From assembly GCA_030549335.1 (NCBI GenBank), contig CM060196.1, positions 25,130,501 to 25,194,500 of the forward strand: a stretch of 64,000 bases of DNA. Reading direction: 5' to 3'. Each line of letters starts with the position of its first letter. Position 1 is the first letter of the stretch. The notes under the pieces were generated by a model. That model did no database searches. It was not told where the DNA came from and saw nothing but the letters and a program-made list of their open reading frames with translations. This DNA is from Pontederia crassipes. Taxonomy: Eukaryota; Streptophyta; Magnoliopsida; Commelinales; Pontederiaceae. The position numbers and the translations under genes were made by a program. Of this stretch, positions 34,019 to 45,017 are shown piece by piece.

Positions 34019-37000
34019 ATCCTCCCCCACCGAAGTCGTTGTCGCCCCCGGCAACTCTTGTGCATCCTTGGATGTCATCGGGAAGCTCGTATCGTTCACC
34101 GATCCTCGTATCTCAACTGTCTGCGAAGAGTCTTCCGCATCCTCGTAAAATCTCTTCAACATGCTTACATGAAACACCGAATATATTTGTCGCAATTCCT
34201 TGGGAAGATCCACCTTATAGGCCATCTTTCCTACTCACTTGGTGATGACGAAGGAACCCTCGTACCTTCTCAGCAATCCTTGGTGTAGGTTCCTAAGTGC
34301 TTTGAACTAGCGACTTCGTAACTTCACAAGAATCTTATCTCCCACTTGAAACTCGACATGTCTCCATTTTTTATCAGTGAACTTTTTCATCTTGCGCACT
34401 GACTTATCCAAAATCGCCTCGATGCCTCAAGGTTGTCTTGTCATCCTCTAGCCACATGGTACGCCGCCAGGCATTTCCACGTGTACCTGGCTACAAGGCC
34501 GACTGGGGTCACAAGCTACTGCCTGTGACAATCTCAAACGTGCTTTGTTTGCGTCGCCTTGCTCCTCTGCATGTTGTATGAGAATTGTACAACGTCCAAA
34601 AGCTTAGCCCAATCATCCCCATTGGCTGCTACAAAGTGCCTCAAATATATCTCCGATAGGTGATTGGCCCTCTCCGTCTGGGGATGAAAAGTTATGGAGA
34701 AACACAACTCTGTCCCTAGGAGCTTGAAGAGCTCCCTCCAGAAGTGTCCCGTGAACCTCGGATCGCTAACGATAATCTCATGTATGCCCTAGTACTTCAC
34801 TATGTGTTTGACAAACAAGTGGACGACTTCTTCTGCAGAGCAATGTTTTGGGGCTGGGATGAAGGTTCCATACTTGAAAAACTAGTCGATCACCACCATG
34901 ATCGACCCAGCTCCTCTAGATTTTCGCAAGGTGGAGATGAAATCCATGGTCATCATCTGCCATGGACGCTCCGAAACAGGCAAGGGTTCCAGCAACTCTA
35001 TCGTCTTCTTCTGCTCAAACTTGTCTTGTTGACACTTGAGACATGTGCGCACATACGCCTCGATCTCCTCAGTCATTTGAGGTCAGAAGTAGGAATCTTC
35101 GACAAGCGTCAATGTTCGGGGCGCACTGGGGTGACCCGCTCACTTTGAGTCATGACCATCCTTCAAGATCGACTGTCGTAGACCTTCCCATTGTGGAATG
35201 TATAGCCGACGTCTCAAAGAAAACAACAATCCATCCTCTTTCCAAAATCGTCATGACTTTCCCTCGTCGATGAGTCGAAGCATCTCTGCCCACTCACAGA
35301 TCCTGACCCATTTCTTCCCGAATTTGGTCCTAAAAGTCCATGTGGATGGCACTTATCATTGCAAGGTGCGCCTTGCGGCTGAGGGCGTCGACCAAAACAT
35401 TGGTCCGTCCCATCTTGTATTCCACGACGTACTCAAACATCATAGGAAGTCTTGCCATCGTGCTTGCTTCGGACTCAACTTCTTCTGATCTGAAAGTAAG
35501 ATGTCGCCACGTTGTTCGTTTTCACAATGAACACACTCCCGAGGAGATAATGCCTCCATGTGCATAGACAGTGCACCACCGTTGTCATCTCCTTGTCGTG
35601 GATTGGGTATATTCATTCGACCTCATTAAGCTTTCGGCTTTCGAAGGCCATTGGATGTCCCTCTTGCATGACACCATCCAATGCAAAGTCGGGCACATCC
35701 GTTTGCACCTCAAACGATCGCCCATAGTCGGATAGACGCAAGTATGGCTCCTCTGCTACTGCGTTCTTTAAGTCATCGAACTTGGAGAAGAATCATGGTT
35801 TTTTTAGTCGGTCGAAGAGGTCTCTGATCAGCGGGATTGAGTACATGTTCCGCACGTAATCTTGTTGAGAGTACGATATTTGATGTCCATCTACAATGAT
35901 CCATCTTGCTTCCTCTGAAATAGGACCGACGCCCCATATGGCGCCTTCGAGGGCCTGATGAACCCAGTTTTCAGCAACTCGCTCAGTTGTTTCCAAAATT
36001 CCTCTAGCTCCAGAGGTGCCATGCGATATGATCCCATAGCCGGAGGCTGAGCACTGGTACCAATTCGATGGCATGATCGATATATCGATGAGGAGGAAGT
36101 TTGTTTGGCAACTCTAGCGGCATTACATCCTTATATTGCTCCAGAAGCCTCTTCACTTCATCTGGAACACCGTGGACTTCAAGGCCGACCTCGTTAAGCT
36201 TCAAGACTGCGAGGTAGGTGACTTCATTCTGACGCATGTGCTTGTTAAGTTTCATCGCCGAAAGAATCCTAGACTTTATGCTGGCTCTCATCATAGCCAC
36301 TTAATGTGATGCCTTCTGAGATAGAAAACGTAACCCTTCCTAGGTTAGTCTTACCTCATTGAATGCATCCAAGAACTCCATGCCGAGGACGAATTTATGG
36401 TCCTCCATATTGATGATTGTCATGGTGATTGCTCATTCCCAATCTCCCACCTTCACGTGGACGTCCTTGACCATACCAAGGATCGATTGAGAGGCAGCGT
36501 TCACGGTCTTAATTAAGCTTGGTTCCTTGACACGCTATGCCAAGTCGTGCCGCTTCAAGGGTGGCCATGAAGTTGTGCGTTGCCCTAGTATCCACTAGAG
36601 CGGTCGAAGTGTGGCCATTCACTACGACCTCCATGAACATTAGGTCCTTCGTGGCCTTCTTCACGTCCTTTGTCGACAGCAGTCATCGAGGCCATTATAG
36701 ATCCCATGTGTGCAGCACCCTCCTCATTGTCCGGAGTAGACACCATGGTCGAGAAGCTTGCTTTCTTGTCGCACTCTCTTGCATAGTGCGGCCCACCACA
36801 GACATAGCATCTGACCATCTTTCTGGTGTCACCTTTTGATGTAGTCGCCTTCTTGTCTCGCTTATCGTTCTTCTTATCACTTGATCGGGCTTCGTCCTTC
36901 GTTGACTTGCCCTTATTCTTAGCATGTGCATTAGGATCTCGGTTTACTAAAAACTCTACCAAAGCTTCAGCTGCGATCAATGCATCCTTCATGGTCGTTG

Positions 37001-37841
37001 TCTTCAGATGTCTAAACTCTTAAGCAACCCATGGTTTCAATCTCAGAAGGAAAAAGAACAACCACATCAACTCCTCCATGATCCCGAGTATCTCCAGCCA
37101 TTCGATGTATTCTTTTACGGAACCCATTTGTTTGAGAGAGGTGAGAGAGGTCAGCTTGTTCATAGCCACTTCTTGCGCATTGTCGGGGTAGAAATGCTTC
37201 TTCAGTTCTGCCTTGAAGTCATCCTAGGACTCTATCGCATCTCTGTTGTCTTCTTTCATCCGATGCCACCACAAGAGTGCACCATCCATCAAATAGCACA
37301 CGGCCAGCTCGATCACAATCTTGCTAGTCTTGAATCCCTTTTCAAGACACCAAAATCATGGATAGCCTTCGCCTTGCACGCGCCATTGTATTTCTTCAAT
37401 TCGCACCTCAAGAACTTGGGAACAGAGGTCCTCGTCCATAGCTCTCCTGCGTCGAAGAGAAGGCCTTTGAGCAGCAATAGATCTATCTCCAAGGCTTTGA
37501 GTTTCGTCTCCATTGCTACTTCGAGGGTTGTCACTCGATCGGCCAAGGTTTGATGTGCAGCCGCCCCTTGCTCCAAGAGTAGGCCATGCTCGCCTGCCAT
37601 GGCTTCTAGTCCACGGACCGCTTCGTCCGTCTCCTGAAGGCTCTGGCCTAGCATCTCCACATTCTTCTCAATGTGGCTGCCAGGATCTCTGGATTTTGCT
37701 CGCGTAGTCCTCTTCTTTTCCCCACCATCCGTGCCTTGGACATGACCTCGTGTCGTGTCTTCGACCTCCGACAAACAGCCCTTGCTCGACATACCTTCTC
37801 CTTCTCCAAACATAGTCGAAACACAAGCTCTGATACCTTGT
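34019..37841 (-). pseudogene. Gypsy gag-pol remnant (frameshifted)
   Basis: In minus-strand order: primer site GGTATCAGAGC (about 37829-37839); gag (37969-37313, coiled-coil rich); zinc knuckle CYVCGGPHYAREC (about 36810-36770); a protease-like stretch (about 36620-36540); the connection [18 protein letters not shown] (about 36115-36060); RT, with YVRNMYSIPLIRDLFDRL (about 35860-35800); an integrase zinc domain with AYVRTCLKCQQDKFEQKK and MDFI (about 35060-34930); an integrase tail with IYSVFHVSMLKRF (about 34190-34140); and the polypurine tract at 34019-34031. Coding is broken by many stops and frameshifts, so the element cannot move itself. Confidence 0.85.
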
Positions 37842-39669
37842 TGTCTCACCCTAAGGCTCTGCTCCAGAAATCCTAATGTGCTTAGGCTTGTTCGAACCCT
37901 GCACGATCGCCAATCAGCCAATTCTCGGACATGCCCCGACCGCACCTGGACATGCCCCTGTGTGCACAATGAAACACACCCCAGAAGAGAAGAGAGGAGC
38001 TCAAAAGGTTTAAAAGAAAACTAGAGAATATTATCAATGTTATTAAAATCGGACTGGCCGGTTCGACCGATTCAACCACGAACCAGCACTTGATCCGGTC
38101 CGGATTGACTCTAAAAATCGTTGTGAGTGTCAAATCGGAAAACATCCGGTTGAACTGGAAACAATCGGCAAACTAGTGAACCGGTAAAAAATCGGTTTAA
38201 CTGAATTTTGAAAAAAATCAAGTTAAGATGGAAAGTAAGTTGAATGAAATGGAAAGAAAAAAAAAGAAGATATTAATGAAGGAATCAGGCTAGCTGGATC
38301 AAAACTTAAATGGAAATACAAAAATAAATGTAGGGAAATAATTAATAGGTAGAAAACAAATTTGAAAGTAGAGAAATAGATAAGGCGTAAATTAGGGAAT
38401 GACACAAATGTAAATATAGGAAGATAATTAATAGGTAGAAAAAATAAATTTGAAAGTGAAAATATAAATATAAAAAGTAAATAATAATAAAATAATCGAT
38501 TAACTGTTATTGTTTTTCAATATAATAAATAATTTAAAAAAGAAGCCTAATTCAATTATAAACATGAAAAGAAGGGAAATAAGGAATAATGGGAAAAATG
38601 AAAATAAGCAAGAAAATAAATGTGGAAGGATATACAATTAGAAGAATAATTGGAAATAAAAAAGAGATGAAAGATAAAAAGTGAATGAACTTTAAATAAA
38701 GTAATATGAAATCACTGATATTATATTAATAATAGAAAATTAATAATAATCTATTAGATCTGGATAGTTTAACTTTATATAATATGTCAAAAATAATTTT
38801 ATGTTAATTTATGATTATTAGTAGTTTATTATAATAAAATATAATATATTAATTGTTATATTTATTCAAGATTAATATAAATATTATTATTTTAATAAAA
38901 TTTGATTCTTTACGGTTGAACCGATCGAAGCTGTCCAACCATGACCTAGTTGAGACGTCGGTCGGGTGTCCAGCCCGGTTATATAATAACATTGAATATT
39001 ATTGAGCAAAAGTCAGATGGGTTAGAAGCCCTGGATTACATGTCCTTTTATAGCGTCAAAGAAGATCAACTCCCCCTCTAACTAGGCACCAATCCTACTC
39101 GGCCTGCAAGGCCTATCTTTAGAAAAACCCTACTGCTAATAGGTGAAGAATCTGACCCCTTGAAGATCTGAGAAGTCCCGGCCAAGTTGCACTCTTAGTC
39201 ACCGAATGCGCCCACGCCATGGCCGCGCCGCGCCCTCACCGTGCCCGCACGGTGCCCGCCTAGTTCGAGTGTGCCTCGAACTTTGGCCGTCGGGCTGTCG
39301 TCCTTCCTGCTCTTCCTCTTGGCCATGCCCTCTTCACCGAGTGCCCCTCGGTCTAGGAAGGAGTCCTGGCTAGCTGGAGATCCAATCTCAACTCCTATGC
39401 TCACTAGGAGAATTCCGGCCATATTCCTACTCGAAGTAGGAATCCAACCGCCCTACACGGCTAGCCTCCAAACCTTGGCCATCCTACTTATGCTAGGAGT
39501 CCAAGTCTTCCATAGATCCACTAGCCTCCTCGCCAGCTTGTTGTTCGGCCGTCCCATGCATGATCCGAGTTGGAGTCGGATCATGCCCGTCGTGCGCCCG
39601 TCTCCTCGCATGCATGTCCGGGGCGGCTGCCCCCCCCCACCCCCCTCCCTTTGATCAAGGGTGGGTGAC
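37842..39669 (-). repeat. 5' LTR of the Gypsy element, interrupted
   Basis: Homologous to 33151-34018. It begins TGTCTCACCC beside the primer site, is broken after 38034 by a hAT element, resumes at 39003 (TGAGCAAAAGTCAGATGGG), and ends GGGTGAC at 39669. Its terminal A now lies at 42918, beyond the second insertion. It has a C run near 39631-39650. Confidence 0.85.
38035..38994. mobile_element. Non-autonomous hAT element, 960 bp
   Basis: Termini are CAATGTTATTA and TAATAACATTG, flanked by a perfect 8-bp duplication AATATTAT (38027-38034 and 38995-39002), diagnostic of hAT insertion. The empty site is visible in the other LTR (ATAATATTATTGAGC near 33332). Subterminal sequence is rich in CCGGTT(C/G)(A/G)A motifs. 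The interior is AT-rich without a transposase. Confidence 0.92.
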
Positions 39670-42600
39670 TGTTAGAACTGTTGTATCCCAGCCCACTAGT
39701 CCACTACTTCAACCCAATACGAAGTTGCTACAGAATCATATAAAAGCCAAAATGTGGGTTGCTGACCTATTTTCTTCTTCCTGCGGCCGTGAACTATCTT
39801 GCAAGGCTAGGGTTTGCTCTTTCTTCTTCCTTTTGTTTTGCGGATCCTTTCTCCTAGCTACTGATCTCTGTCCCTGCAGGTAGATGTGTCATGTGCAGCT
39901 TCAAATATCTCTCGTCTTGACAGCAACCAAGATCCTTTGCTTCCTTTCTTCACTTCACAGTATGGTGAGTTACAACACCTTGATCTTCTCTTGAGTATTA
40001 GAACCTTCCACAACTCACGTATTTTGCTCTTTTGCTTCTTTAAATGTTGCTGAATGTTGGAGATACAAGGAACTTTGTCCTTGTTTGACAAGCACAGCTA
40101 ATAGAGAAGAAAAGTAGAAGAGATACAGGAAAAGAGAGGGATTTCGAGCACCCTTCAGCTCCAAGAAAAATAAGAAGTTAGATAGTAAAAATGGCTCAAA
40201 GATAAGATTCTGTCTCAGCCTCGTCTTGTATTTATATGCCAAATGTAACATTGTGTACATGCTTGTAACAGCTGTAACTAACTATTTATAACAGCTGTTG
40301 TTTCCTTCTTTTATTTACATGTGCATTTGTATACTACTATGTATGTTAACATGTTTATCTACAGGCTGTCCACTTCATTTCTTCTTGCATTAATTTGCTT
40401 GTATTATCTGCAGCTCCTCTTCTGCTCATTACACTATGTAATGACATGATTAACTTGTAATAAGATCCTTGAAATGTGCAGGATTTCTTCTTATCCATTT
40501 CTCTCCTCTGTTGTTACCTCAGAATATCACCTTTTTAACTGTTCTATCTGTAACAATTCCCTCCCTCGAACGAAAATAGACCTCATCTTTGAGGTCTAAA
40601 ATAAGAAAAGACTGAGAAAAAAGTATGATCTTTCCATGATACATTGTCAATCTGCAACTTTCCCCACTGAACGAAGAATTCTGATAAAGCTTGTAGGAAA
40701 AATAGGAGGGTTCTGATAAACTCTGACCCAATGCTTGTGCCTATAAGAAACTGTCCATGAAACTATCATACATATATGGTTATTTATCCTGTGAGCTAAT
40801 GACCATTTCTTATAGGAATGGAAAAAATAAATCTCTGGCCTGAGCTTGTAATTGATTCCTGGTATAAGATGGAATTGTTGGTGGTTTGCGACCATACATA
40901 ATTTTGAAAGGGAATCTATATGGTAGGACATTCATATGTTGACTGCCTGAGAACATGTGAAACTGATACTGAACATCCCTATAAGAAATATTATCTGCAA
41001 CCTCATCTGAAACAATCTCAACCTTAAAAGGAATAATATTTGTCTCTGAATTATATTGACTAACAACCATTTGATAATAGAGTCTGACATTTTGTAGATT
41101 CACTTGTCTTGTAAGTTGGTGATAGCATAGTTCTGTTTTACATTTGGTCATCATTTCCGTAGGTAACAACTCTTTTACAGGCATAGATATTGCATCTGAA
41201 TTGACCACAGAAGCAACTGAATTAGGAAGTGGTTGTGCAATCTCCAACTTATTCTCTTGCAACATGACCAATGTATAATCTTGCACTAAGGTTTTAGGTT
41301 CAGGTTTTGAAACTTCAAACCTTATTTTCAAGGTCTTCACAAAATGATCCCAAGAATCCAATTGCTTATTTTGATGCATCCACCTGTATCATTGTTGTGC
41401 CTTCCCTTCAAAAGCCATTGAGACCATTGTGATTTTAGATCCCTAAAAAATATTATAAAAATTCAAAAATTGTTCAACCTTGAAAATTCATTCAGTAGAA
41501 TTAGTTCCAGCAAATTTAGGAAGCTCCATTCTAGCCTTATGAACATAAGCATTAGAAGTTAGGCTTCCCAAATGGTGGTTTGAAATAGCATCTACAACCT
41601 TATGATCACCATCAGAACTATTTTCTATATTAGAATTTAATCTATTACTCAGATCAAGTTTTCAGTCTTAATGCATTCAAGTTTTCATTAACAATATGAA
41701 AATTTTCATTAATGGCCCTAAACTGTTGTTCCATAAGAGCCTGTAGTTTATCCATTGACTCTTCCATTCTGGACCATCTGATCTCATCTGCCATGATAAA
41801 AGAATGCAAGGAATTTTTTGAATTGCAGAATCCTTTCTAAAATTCAAGAACGATACCAAAAGCTTATCAAGATTTGCAGAAATCTCACCCAAATTGATTA
41901 TAATCTTCTCAGAAGTGCAGAAAACAAATCAAGAATTGCAGAAATATTCCTCAAGAATGCCAAGATTTGTACAAGATTGTAGAAAACTCAACAAAAACAG
42001 CAACAAGAGCACCAATGTTAAAACTGTTGTAGCCCAGCCCACTAGCCCACTATTTCAACCCAATACAAAGTTGCTACAGAATCATATAAAAGCCAAAATG
42101 CGGGTTGCTGACATATTTTCTTCTTCCTGCGGCCGTGAACTATCTTGCAAGGCTAGGGTTTACTCTTTCTTCTTCATTTTGTTTTGCGGATCTTTTCTCC
42201 TAGCTACTTATCTCTGTCCTTGCAGGTAGATGTGTCATGTGCAGCTTCAAATATCTCTCGTCTTGACAGCAACCAAGATCCTTTGCTTCCTTTCTTCACT
42301 TCACAGTATAGTGAGTTACAACACCTTGATCTTCTCTTGAGTATTAGAACCTTCCACAACTCACGTATTTTGCTCTTTTGCTTCTCTAAATGTTGCTGAA
42401 TGTTGGAGATACAAGGAACTTTGTCCTTGTTTGACAAGCACGGCTAATAGAGAAGAAAAGTAGAAGAGATATAGGAAAAGAGAGGGATTTCGAGCACCCT
42501 TCAGCTCCAAGAAAAACAAGAAGTTAAATAGTAAAAATGGCTCAGAAATAAGATTCTATCTCATCCTCGTCTTGTATTTATATGCCAAATGTAACATTGT

Positions 42601-42912
42601 GTACATGCTTGTAACAACTGTAACTAACTATTTATAACAGCGGTTGTTTCCTTCTTTTATTTACATGTGCATTTGTATGCTACTATGTATGTTAATATGT
42701 TTATCTACCAACTGTCCACTTCATTTCTTCTTGTATTAATCTGCTTGTATTATGTGCAGCTCCTCTTCTACTCATTACACTATATAATAATACCCCGTTG
42801 ACATGATTAACTTGTAATAAGATCCTTGAAAGGTGGAGAATTTCTTTTTATCCATTTCTCTCCTCCGTTGTTACCTAGTAATATCACCTTTTTAACTGTT
42901 CTATCTGTAACA
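39670..42912 (-). mobile_element. Internally deleted Ty3/Gypsy element with two complete LTRs
   Basis: LTRs at 39670-40555 and 42016-42912 (TGTTA...TAACA) are visibly very similar, so insertion was recent. Target duplication GTGAC is present on both sides (39665-39669 and 42913-42917). The minus-strand polypurine GAGGGAGGGAAT sits next to 40556, and TTGGTGCTCTTG (primer-site position) sits next to 42015. Only about 1.46 kb of internal sequence remains. The target was one base inside the end of the older Gypsy LTR. Confidence 0.93.
40556..42015 (-). pseudogene. Internal region: gag N-terminus joined to integrase tail
   Basis: The minus strand from the ATG at 41794 reads MADEIRWSRMEESMDKLQAL and NENFHIVNEN, then after breaks ARMELPKFAGTNSTEW, MAFEGKAQQWYRWMHQNKQ and SWDHFVKTLKIRF (gag). 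Further on come YRFPFKIMYGRKPPTIPSY and related integrase C-terminal sequence. Protease, RT and RNase H are missing. It could move only with proteins from a relative. Confidence 0.8.
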
Positions 42913-42918
42913 GTGACA

Positions 42919-44449
42919 TATGGTACAGGGGCTCATACCACAACTTTGTTAATATGTGCTGGTTCTTTCGAGTGCAGGTGTATCTGTCGAGTATCAGCAT
43001 GGGGGTTGGTGCAACGTGCCTTGCGGTTGTGAGGGGAATCACATGCATATCTCTTCGCTGCCGCACTGTGCAAAGACATCATACTTGAGATTTGGCTCCG
43101 GCTCCAGGAGTGCGCACAACAGGGATAAACGACCGAGATGATTCGGTCGTCTCGACTCTGCATAGATTCAAAATATTCATTTTTTTTTTCTTGAGTCTTA
43201 TTTTTTGAAATCCGATCTAAACTAGATCGGAATGTAATCCGAGTTGTCCACAAAAATTATAACATTTATACCTATGTCATAAAAGTAGTACTTTTTATGC
43301 ATATGTATATATGAATTTTCATACTACTTTATGTTATTATGTGAAATTGATAATATTTGATATTTATGTATCATGTTACATTTATTCTAAACATGCACCT
43401 TAGTTAAAATTAATACAGACCGAAAATTTTAGGATGGATATATCTTTTGTATTATAATAATTATGTCATGAATATGATTTTTTTCCAAAAAAATGATCAT
43501 GTAATGTTCATAGATTTATTTTTTGAAATTTGCATGGCAATTTATTTATTGAAATTTTATACCCTATATAATATATTTTGATGATACAACTTCGAAATTA
43601 GAGTTATATTTAAAATACTAAAAATGTCTAAATAAAAATAAATTATTTCATATACTAATTTTTTTATTAATATTTATTTATATTCTCATGAGATTGATAT
43701 TAATGGATGAATATAAACAAGTGAAGTCCGAAAAATCACATAAAAAGTTAAAGTCTAAACAAGTGAAGTCCGAAAAATTAAATTTGAAGTTGGTATTATT
43801 ATGCACTGAAGTTGCACTTAATATTTAACTACTTTATCAATATATTTGGAATATGCCGTGGAGTTGTAGATAATGTTTCCATAAAATAAAAAATCATTTC
43901 ATTTGAATACTCATACAAAAAGTTATGTATAAAAGAGTAAATGTGTAAAAAGTTTAAATTGAAATTGATAACTTTATGCACTAAATTTTGACTTAATATT
44001 AAACTATGATTCTATTAGATATTGAATGAATGATAAATATCAAAGTTGTAGAAAATTATGTTAGCTTTTCATGAAATAAAAATCATCTGATTTGAATAAC
44101 TGCGCAAAGAGTATAGGTCTATCAATTTATTAGTGGAGTAGCAGACGCCGACTTCAAGAAATATATGCCCATTGAATGAAAAACGGACAACCAAGAAGTT
44201 GATAGAACGTTCGCAAAATTAAGAAAGTTAAAACCTTTTAAGATAGATGACCGATTCATGAAACGAATGCTCGCTATGTTTGATTACATATTTCAATAGG
44301 TACTCCAAAATGAACATCTACATGAAGAAATGGATGTTGGTTTTAATGCAGAAAAGTGCAAAACAACTAATTTTGGAAAGAGCGCCCACATGAAGGTTTG
44401 AGGCTATAAGAGAGGTCCAAAACACATCAACAATGTAAAGACTTATGAG
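42919..44449. other. Intergenic DNA, mostly AT-rich
   Basis: A moderately GC-rich stretch at 42919-43140 has only short unrecognised frames. At 43600-44110 a loose repeat (AAAAATCAT...TTTGAATA...CA) recurs twice and may be the 5' half of the LTR remnant that follows. Confidence 0.5.
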
Positions 44450-45017
44450 TAAACTAAAGGAGAACATTTGTTAAGTGCACTTGAGCTTCAAGTTGCGAAT
44501 CTTTTATTTCTTTCTCCTTTACTCTTGTGTGAGATTTCAAATTATAAAAAAGAGATCGAGAGAGTATTCTTGTGATATTATAATAGTTGTTTTAACTCTC
44601 GAGGGAAAATAACTTGTGCTTTACCTTTTGAGTGAATAAAATGTGGGTGAAAGCTTTCGAGTAGGAGAGGTATGTCTTACCTCTTGTAGCGGAGAAAAGG
44701 CAAAAGTTGTAAAAGAGTTTCTTTTTTACTTTTTTTTGAAATAAAGAATAAAGGATGTTAGTGAAATCTTCAATAGTCTCGAGGTCGAGAAGTCGAAGCG
44801 GGGACATAAAATAATGTATGAGCAAATATCGTCATTAACTACCGTGCATCTTGAGTTTGCCCTTCTTTCTCACTCTCCTTTCTACTCTATTATGCATGTG
44901 ATTTGTTATTATTGTGCTGATTTGATTGTAAGCTTTCGCCATGATTTTTATAAAATTGATATTTTTATTTAACACCAATTCACCCTCACCCCTTTTGGTG
45001 CCTTTGTTATCTAACAA
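44450..45017 (+). repeat. SIRE-like LTR remnant
   Basis: Shares with the LTR at 17614-18582, in order, TTACCTCTTG.AGCGGAGA, GTAAAAGAG, GTCTCGAGGT(C/T)GAGAAGTC, CGGGGACATA-like sequence and ACCAATTCACCC...TTGGTGC, ending CTAACA. No PPT or coding region is attached on the left that I can recognise, so it is a solo or truncated LTR. Confidence 0.65.

Larger units (their letters stand above)
33151..42918 (-). mobile_element. Ty3/Gypsy retrotransposon, decayed, hosting two later insertions
   Basis: The minus-strand element has its 3' LTR at 33151-34018, internal region at 34019-37841, and 5' LTR at 37842-39669 plus the final base at 42918. The 5' LTR is interrupted by a hAT element (38035-38994) and a second LTR element (39670-42912). 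With inserts and duplicated target bases removed, the two LTRs are both about 860 bp. LTR ends are TGTC...GACA. The primer site GGTATCAGAGC and polypurine GGTGGGGGAGGAT sit where expected. The element's own target duplication cannot be read because the left LTR tip has diverged. Confidence 0.85.
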
